Below are positions 15,279-23,433 of a DNA stretch of 23,433 nt, one piece after another. Source of the DNA: Chloroflexota bacterium (GTDB taxonomy: Bacteria > Chloroflexota > Dormibacteria > Dormibacterales > Dormibacteraceae); the NCBI GenBank assembly GCA_005880175.1, contig VBJR01000166.1:1-23433 (forward strand), written 5' to 3'. The position numbers and the translations under genes are program-made. Below the pieces are notes generated by a model that worked only from the letters and a program-made list of their open reading frames with translations, was not told the DNA's origin and did no database searches. Each line of letters opens with the position of its first letter. The stretch's first letter is position 1.

Positions 15279-18200
15279 CTACCGGATGGACGTCACGGGC
15301 GCGGCCCAGTCGCCGGCCGGCCCGATCTCGCCGCCGCCCGACACGTGGACCAGCGGCACCACGCTGCGCGGCGCGTCCCCCGCCACGCCGACCCCGAGCG
15401 TGACCGGGCTCCGGGCCGCGACCGCCAGCGAGACGCCCGGCCGCGTCACGCACGTGACCGTGGCGGTCGAGCACGCCCAGTCCGCGCCGCCGGACAGGGA
15501 CCGCGCGGACAGCCCCCCGGGCAGCTCCACCGCCAGCGTGACCTGCCCGCTCGTCGCCGCGAAGCCGGCGTTGGCCACCGTGATCGTGTACTGGTTGGCG
15601 CCGGCGCCCCTCGCGAACGGCGCGTACGGCACGCCGCCCGCCGACTGGAGCACCGTGACGCCCAGGTCCGGCCGCTGCCGGACCGCCGTCTGGTCGGTCG
15701 CCGTCATCGCGGCGGGCGCGGGCCCGCCCCCCAGCACCGTGACCGCGTTGGTCAGCGACGGCTGGGCGCCGTCCTCGACCGCGGCCGTCAGCGTGATCGG
15801 CGGGTACGCGGCCCCGGCGGCCAGCGGGTCGGAGCGGCCGCACGTCGCGAGCGGCGAGGAGCTGTTCAGCGGCCCCGGCAGGGCGGCCGGCTGCAGGCTG
15901 CACGACCAGCCCTCGCCGGTCATCCGGACGGCCGACATCCCGGCCGGCAGGGTGTCCACGACCGTCACCGTGCCCTGGCTGGCCCGGGTCGCGGACGTGT
16001 TGCGGACGGTCAGCGTGTAGCGGTCGGCCCCGTCGCCCTGGGCGAAGGCGCCGGCGTGCGCGCTGGCGACGGCCAGCTGGCCGGCCGGCAGCGTTGCCGC
16101 GGCGGGCGCCGCCACGACCGGCGTCGGCGCGCTGATCGTCCGCGCTCCCCTCCGCTCCCCGCCGCCGGAGACGGTCACCTTCTGCGTGACGGTGGCCGGC
16201 GCGTTGGCCGCCACGCGCACGACCAGGGTGATCGCCGCTGCCGTACACCGCCACGGCCTGCTCGGCGGCCGGCAGCTTGAATTCAGCGACGATCGGCGCG
16301 GTCGTCGCGCCGGCGCCCTGGTTGATCACCGTCACCTGGTAGCGGTCGGCGCCGTCCCCCTGCCGGAGCGCGCCCGCGAGCGCGTCGTCGGCCGTCAGGT
16401 TGGCCGAGCCGGTGACCGGGGTCGCGGCCGCGACCGAGGCGGACGGCCGCGCCGGGGCGCCGCCCGCGACCGAGGCCGCGTCCACCACGTGCAGGCCGGC
16501 CGCCGAGCTCTGGCTGCCGGAGCCGGCCAGGGCGGAGACGCCGACCTTCAGCGTCAGGGGCGGGAACGACCGGCCCGGCGCCAGCACCGCCGGCCGGCCG
16601 CCCGCGCCGCCGCTCTCCGTGCACACCTCGGTCGGGTCGTTCGACGTGTCGCACGTCCAGCCCGAGCCCGCGATCGAGACCAGGCTCAGGTCCTGGTCCA
16701 CCACGTCGGTCAGGGTCACCGGCGTCGTCCCGTCCGTCGGCGCCGTGCCGGTGTTCGTCACCGTCAGCGTGTACGTGTCGCTCGCGTCGCCCTGGACGAA
16801 GCTGGCCGGCGACGGGCTGACCGCGACCTTCCAGGCCACGTGCGGCCCGGCGGGCGCGGCCACGGCGGCCGGACCGGGCCCGGCGCCGGCCGCGGCCGGA
16901 TCGGGCGTGCCGGCGACGACCGGCGTCCCGTCGAAGCCGCCGAAGTGCTCGACGCCGGCCTCGGCGGCCGCCGCCCGCTGGGCCGTCACGGCCGCCGCGT
17001 CCTCGCCGGCGGGCACCGTCGCGGCCGGGACGTTCCAGCCGCTCACGCTGACCACCGGCTGGCGGCCGCCCAGCAGCGCCGTGTCGTACCGGGCGGTCAG
17101 GGTCTGCGACTGGCCGGGCCACAGCGTGACGTCGTTGTCGCTCCAGGTGATCGGCACGACCTGGTTGTCGCCGGCCTGGTCGCGGCGGACGTCGGCGCGC
17201 AGGAAGAACGCGACGGCCGGCGCCGGCGCGGGGTTCGTGAGCGTGACCCGGGTGACCGTCTGGCCGCCGTCGGTCTCGCTGCTGGCCACTGCCCGCACGC
17301 CCGTCCGCGCCAGGCCCTGGAGCGCCCGCAGGTCGCCGAACTGGGGCAGGCCCGACGTCGTGGCGCTGGTCAGCGCCTGCGGGTTGCCCTGCGTGTCCGT
17401 CCAGTCCACCACGTCCTTCTGCGTGGAGAGCCAGTACACGTTGCGGTCCACGACGGCGCCGCGCTGGCGGACGACCAGCTCCACCCAGTACGCCTGGGCG
17501 GGCGCGGGCGGCGCGGTGGTGGCCGGGACCCGCGGTGTGAGCACCGCGCCGTGGACGTCCTGGCTGGGCAGGCTGATCCCGCTCGCGACCTGGTCGTCCA
17601 GCACGGCGCCGGCGAAGTCGTGGACCCGCGCCTCGACCGAGACGTCGGGCTGAGTCACGCCGGACAGGTTGTCCAGCGCCACGGTGCCGGTGTCGTACGC
17701 GTAGATGGCGTGCAGCTCCGCGTTCGCCTTCTTGGCCCCGAAGAAGCTGCCGGCGGTGTCGTAGTCGTAGTTGTAGAGGTCCCACAGCAGCGTCGGCCAG
17801 CCCTTGTTGAGCTGCCAGTAGATCGTGCCGGTCGAGGGCGTCGGGCCGTTCGTCCAGTGGTCCACGAACGCCTCGAACTGGGCTCGCGTGTCCTCGTAGT
17901 TCTGGACCTGCGCCTGCTGCACGTACTGGGCCAGGCTGGACCACGCGCCATAGCGGTTGGTGATCGCCTGGTCCAGGTTGAACAGCGTGCCGAACGTGTA
18001 GCCGACGTGGCCGCCGTCGTCCGACTCGTAGTTCGAAACCGCTGGATCGAGTCCGGCGTCGGCACGGTCTGGCCGGCGCTCTGCTCGCTGTCGAAGCTCC
18101 ACGCCCCGCCGACGTTCGTCTGCGTCGAATCGTTGTCCACGGCGTTCGAGCTGGTGTGCGTGGAGTCGTACCAGTACGCCGGCGGCACCCAGTCGTACGG

Positions 18201-19865
18201 GCCCTCCTTCTCGCCGGCCGGCCCCGCGATGGCGCTGCGGTTGGCCTCGGCCGACGAGATGACGGGCACGTCGAGCCCGGCCTGCGCGAAGCCCTGGAGC
18301 GAGACCGCCTCCTGCTCCGGGATGGGGTTGTTGTCGCTCCAGCTGTAGTTGATCACGCTCGGGTGGTCGCGCAGCCGGCGCCCGATCGTGAGCGACGCCT
18401 GGTACATGCCGTGGAAGTCACCGGCCGTCACCCCGGTGCCGCCGCCGTCCGGCTGCCAGAAGTCGCAGCACTGGAAGCCCGCGTCGATCAGGATGCCGGC
18501 GCGGTCGAGCTGCGCGTAGAAGTCGGCGGGCAGCTCCTTGCCCTCGGTGCGGATCGCGTTCAGGCCCAGGCTCCGGATCAGCGCGACCTGGTTGGCCGTG
18601 TCCGCCGCCGAGTAGTGGAGGAACAGGTTCTCGCCGAAGCCGCCGCCCCGGAAGACGAACGGCCGGCCGTTGATCGCGAAGACGCGGGCGCCGTCCCGGG
18701 CCATCGCCGACGGGGCGGTCAGGAACGTGGACACGGTTCGGATGCCGAAGTCCACGGGCGGCGCCGCGTCGGCGATGGCGCCGTCCTGAGACACCGACGC
18801 CGACAGCCGGTACAGCGGCTGGTCGCCCATCTGGTACGGCCACCAGACGCGCGGGTGCCGGACCGTGAGCTGCGGGAAGTCGGCCGGCGCCATCGTGACC
18901 GTCTGCGTGGCACCGGCGGGCACGGTGACGGTCCGGGAGACCTGGATCGGCGCCCCCCCGCCGGCCGGCGGCGCGATCGTGGCCGAGACCGTGCCCGTAA
19001 GGGCGGTCGCGGCCGCGTTCGACACGTCGGCCCGCACCGTCAGCGCGGCGCTGCTCAGGTCGGGCGCGTCGCTCTGCGTCACGTGCGCGTCACCGATCGC
19101 CAGCGGGCCGGCCGCGTGGAGCTGGACCGGGAACTGGATGCCCGTGTTGTTGTCGGGCGGGATCTGCGTCCAGTCCACGTTGTCCACGGTCAGCATCGAC
19201 GTCGAGTCGTTGGGGTACAGCTCGAGGGCCAGCGAGTTGGTCCCCGGCCGGAGCAGGTCCGTGACGTCGAACGTGGTCGCCGCGAACGCGCCGCGCACGG
19301 TGGCCTGGGTCGCCACCTCGACGCCGTTCACCCACACGTCCGCCTGCCCGACGACGCCGTTGACGACCAGCTCCACGCGCTGACCGGGGCGCGCGGCCCG
19401 GCTGAAGTCGGCGCGGAACCACCAGGGCACGGCGAACTCGGGGATCGTGTCCGGGCCCACGGTGGTCATCTGGCCGTAGCAGCGGCGCAGGTTGTCCGAG
19501 AAGAACACGTCGTGGCCGTCGGCGGGCGGCCCCTGGTGGATCGCGAACGACGGGTCGTGGAGGCAGACGCCGTTCTGGAGCAGCGCCTCGACCTCGGTCC
19601 CGGGCGCGCCGGCGTCGTCCGGCCGGACGGCGAGCCAGCCGGCGGTCGGGAAGCCGGGCCGGGAGATCTCGGCGCCGGCCTGCGGCGCGCCGGCCGTGCT
19701 CTGGACCCGCCAGCCGTCCAGCCCGAGCGTCGTGAGGCTCCCGACCGCCGGGACGGCCGGAGCCGCCGCCGCCGCCGCCGTCGCCGCGGGCGCCCCCGCC
19801 CCGGCGGCGCCGGCCCAGATCGCGGCGGCCGCCACCGCCGCCGCCCACCTGCGCGTCCTCTGCAT
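15279..19865 (-). CDS. csxA: Secreted GH2 exo-beta-D-glucosaminidase-like enzyme with DUF11-type repeats, two internal gaps with frameshifts
   Basis: This enzyme resembles CsxA, which releases glucosamine from the non-reducing end of chitosan; beta-mannosidase-type activity is an alternative. Three frame segments make one protein of roughly 1,500 residues: 19865 to about 18040, about 18036 to about 16240, and about 16236 to 15279. It begins with a Sec signal peptide (MQRTRRWAAAVAAAAIW, then Ala-rich). GH2 sugar-binding and immunoglobulin-like domains follow, then the TIM barrel with SWSDNNP (acid/base Asp) and GGAWSFDSEQSAG (nucleophile Glu). The C-terminal Ig domains of CsxA are recognisable (VDRNVYWLSTQKD, WNDN-like WSDNDVTLWPG). 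Four DUF11-like repeats with QGD...DxYTLTV motifs end the protein. About 18-24 residues are missing after DSIQRF, and about 30 in the second repeat after VYGSG. The ribosome site GGGAGAGGGG precedes the ATG. The gene follows the ROK repressor by 52 nt. Confidence 0.85.
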
Positions 19866-19917
19866 CGTCCCCTCTCCCTCGCCGCTCCCCCGCGGCTCGC
19901 TCAGATCGCCGCCGTCG

Positions 19918-21129
19918 TCATGCGCCTCCCGCTCTGCGCTCGAAGACCAGCTCCCGCGCCAGGTCCAGCGCGGTCGCGATGGCTCCGCGCAGCACCACGT
20001 CGTCGCCGAGCTGGCTGACCACCACCGCCGGCCGGAGCGGCGTCACCTCGTGCAGCCGCCGCACCAGCGCGTCCTGGAGCAGGTCCAGGTTGCGGCCGAT
20101 GCCGCCGCCCAGCACGACCAGCTCCGGGTCGAGGACGGCGGCCACCGCGGCCACCGCCAGCGCCAGGCGCTCGCCCTCCAGCTCGACGGCGCGGCGGGCC
20201 GCCGGGTCGCCCCGGCGCGCCGCCTCGAAGACGGCCTGGGCGGAGCGGGCCCCGGTCATGCCCAGCGCCACGGCCGTCCGCACCACCGCGTCGGCCGCCG
20301 CCGCCTCCTCGAACAGGCCGCGCCGGTTGGCCGCCGGCGCCGACGCTTGGGGCGCGCCCGGCTCCCCGTCCGCGCCCACCGGCAGGAACGCGACCTCGCC
20401 GGCCGCGCCCCGCGCCCCGCGGTGGAGGCGCCCGTTCACGACGACGCCCATGCCGAGGCCGGTGCCGACCGTCAGGAACACGAACGTGCCCACCCCCACG
20501 CCGGCGCCGAACGCGCCCTCGCCGATCGCCGCCAGGTTGGCGTCGTTCTCCAGGTCCAGGCTGGACCCGAGCGCCCGGCGCAGCTCCTCGACCAGCCCGG
20601 CGCGGCCCCAGCCGGGCAGGTTCGGCGCGAACTGCACGCGGCCGCCCTTCGAGTCGAACACGCCCGGGCTGCCGATCAGCGTGTGGACCACCTGGTCCCA
20701 GCTCAGGCCCGCCTCCGCGACGACCGCGCGGGCCACGCCGGCGACCGACTCGACGAGGCCGCTCGCGCTCCGCGCCCGGTTGGGCACGTCCCGCCGGCCG
20801 ACGATCGCGCCGGACAGGTCGGCGAGCGCGCAGCGGACCCAGGCCCGGCCGATGTCCACGCCGACCACGTGGCCGGCCGTGGGGTCGGGCTCGTACAGCA
20901 CGGCCAGGCGGCCGCGGCCGGGGCTCATGGAGCCCGCCACCCGGACCAGGCCGGCGCGCTCCAGGTTGGCCATCGTCAGCGAGACGGTGACCTTGGAGAG
21001 CCCGCTGGTCCGCGCCAGCTGGGCCCGCGAGGCGGGGCCGTCCCGGCGCAGGTGGCCGAGCAGCGCCCGCTCGTTCAGGGCGCGGAGGAGGCGGGGCGTG
21101 CCCGGCGTGCTGTCGATCTCGGCACTCAT
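19918..21129 (-). CDS. ROK family transcriptional repressor (NagC/XylR type), zinc-site residues absent
   Basis: A 403-residue sugar-responsive repressor. The N-terminal winged helix-turn-helix is SRAQLARTSGLSKVTVSLTMANLERAGLV (about 34-62). The ROK domain follows, with VVGVDIGRAWVRCALADLSG, LENDANLAAIGEGAFGAG, TVGTGLGMGVVVNG and VVLGGGIGRN. The usual zinc motif (GEIGH and CxCGxxGC) is missing: the sequence reads GEVAF and no cysteine cluster follows. It is probably autoregulated, since a TTAGGA-n5-TCCTAA palindrome lies 18 nt upstream of the ATG over a TAGGAT -10-like element. The glucosaminidase gene follows 52 nt downstream, and the permease and kinase genes are divergent. It most likely controls amino-sugar use, with a mono- or disaccharide effector. 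Intact. Confidence 0.92.
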   Translation of the reverse strand: MSAEIDSTPGTPRLLRALNERALLGHLRRDGPASRAQLARTSGLSKVTVSLTMANLERAGLVRVAGSMSPGRGRLAVLYEPDPTAGHVVGVDIGRAWVRCALADLSGAIVGRRDVPNRARSASGLVESVAGVARAVVAEAGLSWDQVVHTLIGSPGVFDSKGGRVQFAPNLPGWGRAGLVEELRRALGSSLDLENDANLAAIGEGAFGAGVGVGTFVFLTVGTGLGMGVVVNGRLHRGARGAAGEVAFLPVGADGEPGAPQASAPAANRRGLFEEAAAADAVVRTAVALGMTGARSAQAVFEAARRGDPAARRAVELEGERLALAVAAVAAVLDPELVVLGGGIGRNLDLLQDALVRRLHEVTPLRPAVVVSQLGDDVVLRGAIATALDLARELVFERRAGGA

Positions 21130-21132
21130 GTC

Positions 21133-21161
21133 TTGCCAACCATGGATTAGGAAACTATCCT
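21133..21161 (+). promoter_or_regulatory. Candidate promoter of the permease-kinase operon
   Basis: TTGCCA (21133-21138) and TATCCT (21156-21161) are spaced 17 nt apart, close to the consensus sigma-70 pair. The -10 lies inside the operator-like palindrome, so a bound repressor would block polymerase. It leaves an untranslated leader of about 65 nt before the permease ATG. Confidence 0.5.
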
Positions 21162-21163
21162 AA
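21147..21163. promoter_or_regulatory. Probable ROK repressor operator (palindrome)
   Basis: TTAGGAAACTATCCTAA has perfect 6-nt arms (TTAGGA/TCCTAA) and only one mismatch across the whole 17-nt dyad. It resembles the TTAGGAAA/TTTCCTAA type of site described for actinobacterial ROK regulators such as CsnR, as I recall it. It is AT-rich in a GC-rich region and sits between the divergent repressor and permease genes, so it can control both directions. Confidence 0.65.
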
Positions 21164-21232
21164 CTTTTGGATCGAGGATAGCCGGTCGGCGCCGGGGGCG
21201 CAAGCCGGGTCGCACGAGAGAGGAGGAGGAAG

Positions 21233-22657
21233 ATGGAAGCTCGCGTGGAGCCGCCGTCTCACGGCTTCGTCCGCAGCATCGGGCTGCTGCAGGCCACAGC
21301 CATCAACATGACCCAGATGGTCGGGATCGGGCCGTTCGTCACGATCCCGCTGATGGTGGCCGCGTTCGGGGGGCCGCAGGCGATCATGGGCTGGATCCTG
21401 GGGGCGATCCTGGCCCTGGCCGACGGCCTGGTGTGGGCCGAGCTGGGCGCCGCGATGCCGGGCGCCGGCGGCACGTACCTCTACCTGCGCGAGGCCTTCC
21501 AGTACCGGACGGGGCGGCTGATGCCGTTCATGTTCGTCTGGTCGGCCCTCCTGTTCATCCCGCTGATCATGTCCACGGGCATCGTCGGGCTGGTCCAGTA
21601 CATGGGCTACCTGGTCCCGAACATGGCCGACTGGCAGATCAAGGCGGCCTCGATCGTGATCAGCGTGGTCGTGGTGGCGCTGCTCTACCGCCGCATCGAG
21701 TCGATCGGCAAGATCACGACGGTGCTGTGGGTCGTGATGCTGCTGAGCGTCCTGCTGGTCACCGTGGCCGCGTTCAGCCACTTCAACCCGTCGCTGGCGT
21801 TCGCGTTCCCGGCCGACGCGTTCACGCCCAACGCGAAGTTCTTCCTGGGCCTCGGCGGCGGCCTGGTCATCGGCATCTACGACTACCTGGGCTACAACAC
21901 GACGTCGTACATCGCCGACGAGGTCAAGAACCCGGGCCGGGTGCTCCCGTTCTCGATCATCGTCTCGGTCATCGCGATCATGACGATCTACCTGCTCATG
22001 AACGTCGGCGTGCTCGGCGTGTTCCCGGCGGCCAAGGTGGCCGGCGCCACGTCGATCGCCTCGCTGGTGCTGGAGCAGACATGGGGCAAGGCCGCGGCGG
22101 ACGTCGTGACGGTGCTGATCATGATCACGGGGTTCGCGTCCGTGTTCTGCGGCCTGCTCGGGGGCTCCCGGGTGCCGTTCAACGCGGCGCACGACCGCGT
22201 CTTCCTGAAGTGGTTCGGCAACATGCACCCGACGCTGCGGTTCCCGCACGTGTCGCTGCTGGTGATGGGCGCGATCATGGCGGTCGCCTCGCTGCTGCCG
22301 CTGGCGCTCCTGATCAGCACCCTGACCGCGGTGTTCGTGATCGTCCAGGCCCTGGCCCAGATCGTCGCCCTGGTGGTGCTGCGGCAGCGGCAGCCGAACC
22401 TGCCCCGGCCGTACCGCATGTGGCTGTACCCGCTGCCGGCGATCGTCGCGTTCGTCCTCTGGGTGGGGACGTACTTCGCGTCGGGCTCGCAGGCCAGCCC
22501 GCAGTGGCTGCCGATCTACCTGTCGCTGCTCTGGCTGGCGGCCGGCATCGTCTCGTACCTGGTCTACGCGCGAGTGGAGCGGACGTGGCCGTTCGGGCCG
22601 ACCGAGATCAACGAGGAGTACGTGAAGGCGGCCGACGTGGCCACGCCTACGGCTTGA
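21233..22657 (+). CDS. APC superfamily permease (amino acid/polyamine-type transporter)
   Basis: An integral membrane transporter of 474 residues with about 12 hydrophobic segments. The first contains INMTQMVGIGPFVTIPLM, with a Gly-rich unwound region typical of APC carriers. The second begins MGWILGAILALADGLVWAELGAAMPGAGGTYLYLREAF, a hallmark of this family. The loop EVKNPGRVLPFSIIVS and SRVPFNAAHDRVFLKWFGNMHP are also typical. A strong ribosome site (GAGAGGAGGAGG) precedes the ATG. The kinase start lies 7 nt after the stop, and the promoter overlaps the ROK operator. The family normally carries amino acids or amines; the setting with a glucosaminidase and sugar kinase suggests glucosamine or a related amino sugar, which is inference. 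Intact. Confidence 0.9.
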   Translation: MEARVEPPSHGFVRSIGLLQATAINMTQMVGIGPFVTIPLMVAAFGGPQAIMGWILGAILALADGLVWAELGAAMPGAGGTYLYLREAFQYRTGRLMPFMFVWSALLFIPLIMSTGIVGLVQYMGYLVPNMADWQIKAASIVISVVVVALLYRRIESIGKITTVLWVVMLLSVLLVTVAAFSHFNPSLAFAFPADAFTPNAKFFLGLGGGLVIGIYDYLGYNTTSYIADEVKNPGRVLPFSIIVSVIAIMTIYLLMNVGVLGVFPAAKVAGATSIASLVLEQTWGKAAADVVTVLIMITGFASVFCGLLGGSRVPFNAAHDRVFLKWFGNMHPTLRFPHVSLLVMGAIMAVASLLPLALLISTLTAVFVIVQALAQIVALVVLRQRQPNLPRPYRMWLYPLPAIVAFVLWVGTYFASGSQASPQWLPIYLSLLWLAAGIVSYLVYARVERTWPFGPTEINEEYVKAADVATPTA

Positions 22658-22664
22658 CCGCCGG

Positions 22665-23433
22665 GTGAGCCCGCGCGACTTCGTCCTGGCGATCGACTTC
22701 GGCGGGACGAAGATCGCGCTGGCCACCGCGGACCTCGATGGCCGCCCGCTGGAGCGGAGCCTGCTGGCCACCGAGGCCCACGAGGGCGCGCCGCACGCGC
22801 TGCGGCGGGCCCTCGCCGAGGCGGCGGCGCTGGCGGCGCGCCGGGCCGGGCGCTGCCTGGGCGCGGGCGTGGTCAGCCCGGGGGTGATCCGGCCGGACCG
22901 CGTGGACCTGGTCCCGACGCTGCCCGGCTGGGAGCGCCTGGCGCTGCACGACGTGCTCCGCGAGGGCCTGGGCCTGGACTGCGTCGCCGTGGGCAACGAC
23001 GTCAAGGCGGCGGCGGAGGCGGAGGCCAGGTGGGGCAGCCTGCGGGACGCGGACCCGGCGCTGTTCGTCAGCCTGGGCACCGGGCTGGCGGCCGCGCTGG
23101 TGGTCGGGGGCCGGGTGGTCGTGGGGGCCCACGGGGCGGCCGGCGAGGTCGGCTACAGCCTGCGCGGCGTGGCGGACGAGCTGGGCGCGGCCGACGGGCG
23201 AGCGCCGCTGGAGGAGTTCGCCAGCGGCGGCGGGCTGGGCCGGCGGGGCAGCGAGGCGCTGGGCCAGCCGGTGAGCGCGGGCGAGGTGTTCGCGCGCGCC
23301 GAGCGCGACCCTCGCGCGCGGGCGCTGGTCGAGGAGACCCTGGCCGAGCTGGCCGTGCACGTGGCCAACTGGGCGGTGCTCGTGGACCCGGCCCGGATCG
23401 CGGTGGGCGGCGGCCTCATGGGGTCGCGCGAGG
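22665..23433 (+). CDS. ROK family sugar kinase (3' end outside window)
   Basis: A cytoplasmic sugar kinase of the ROK family, 256 residues visible, cut by the right edge. The phosphate-binding loop is AIDFGGTKIALATADLDG at the N-terminus. Then follow GVVSPGVIRPDRVDLVPTLPGW, VGNDVKAAAEAEARWG (catalytic Asp in GND), SLGTGLAAALVVGG, and VDPARIAVGGGLMGS. As in the repressor nearby, the zinc motif is missing: GEVGY stands for GEIGH and no Cys cluster follows. There is no DNA-binding domain. The GTG at 22665 follows the permease stop by 7 nt. It probably phosphorylates the sugar imported by the permease: glucosamine, N-acetylglucosamine or glucose are all possible. Confidence 0.88.
   Translation, partial: MSPRDFVLAIDFGGTKIALATADLDGRPLERSLLATEAHEGAPHALRRALAEAAALAARRAGRCLGAGVVSPGVIRPDRVDLVPTLPGWERLALHDVLREGLGLDCVAVGNDVKAAAEAEARWGSLRDADPALFVSLGTGLAAALVVGGRVVVGAHGAAGEVGYSLRGVADELGAADGRAPLEEFASGGGLGRRGSEALGQPVSAGEVFARAERDPRARALVEETLAELAVHVANWAVLVDPARIAVGGGLMGSRE

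Noticed and set aside
13990..18102. A single open frame of 1,370 codons on the minus strand
   Set aside because: Only its first part is real GH2 sequence. The rest is a shadow frame over the repeats, the terminator and the CoA-transferase gene; high GC removes stops.
1..23433. CRISPR array, tRNA, rRNA or transposase genes
   Set aside because: No regularly spaced repeats, cloverleaf-like segments or transposase motifs were seen on either strand by reading. A tRNA scan was not possible here.

Overview
The window is very GC-rich (clearly above 70% by eye), with GTG/ATG starts, ATGA start/stop overlaps and dense, mostly co-directional genes. An F420-type luciferase-like oxidoreductase, a Tat-exported molybdenum hydroxylase, an RpoE-like ECF sigma factor and two zinc-less ROK proteins suggest a soil-type high-GC bacterium. 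Actinomycetota (Thermoleophilia-like) or a Chloroflexota/Dormibacterota relative fits best. This placement is inference; there is no rRNA or other phylogenetic marker here.

Layout. (1) 1-2510, minus strand: a two-gene molybdenum hydroxylase module, a 2Fe-2S subunit followed by a molybdopterin subunit that runs off the left edge. (2) 2616-7845, minus strand: thiol peroxidase, an MNT nucleotidyltransferase, a HEPN remnant, HyuA, HyuB and a BadH-like short-chain dehydrogenase, in transcription order and tightly packed. (3) 7925-9555, plus strand: an alpha/beta hydrolase and an F420-type oxidoreductase, closed by two hairpins. (4) 9680-10845, minus strand: an ECF sigma factor and a small membrane protein overlapping it. 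(5) 10891-13025, plus strand: a 3-hydroxyisobutyrate-dehydrogenase-type enzyme and an M24 peptidase-fold protein. (6) 13042-15215, minus strand: a family III CoA-transferase and a tandem universal stress protein. (7) 15279-23433: an amino-sugar locus. A GH2 exo-beta-glucosaminidase-like secreted enzyme lies downstream of a ROK repressor (minus strand). Divergent from these are an APC permease and a ROK sugar kinase (plus strand), with an operator-like palindrome over the shared promoter region. No intergenic stretch exceeds 300 bases. The largest are 13879-14024, where I see only a short 12-nt palindrome (13970-13981), and 9556-9679, which holds two hairpins. No tRNA, rRNA, CRISPR array or insertion sequence was seen.

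The most striking property is damage. Between about 4.4 kb and 18 kb, at least eight places inside conserved genes, and probably a ninth in an intergenic region, lack a block of family-conserved sequence. Most blocks are about 15-35 residues; one is about 75. The flanking protein is otherwise well conserved, and about five of the joins change reading frame. HyuA (twice), HyuB, HEPN, the hydrolase, the M24 protein and the GH2 enzyme (twice) are affected. So many independent recent deletions in one otherwise healthy stretch is unlikely. Collapsed assembly or scaffold gaps, for example stripped N runs, are the simplest explanation, but that needs reads. Every broken gene here should be read with this in mind.
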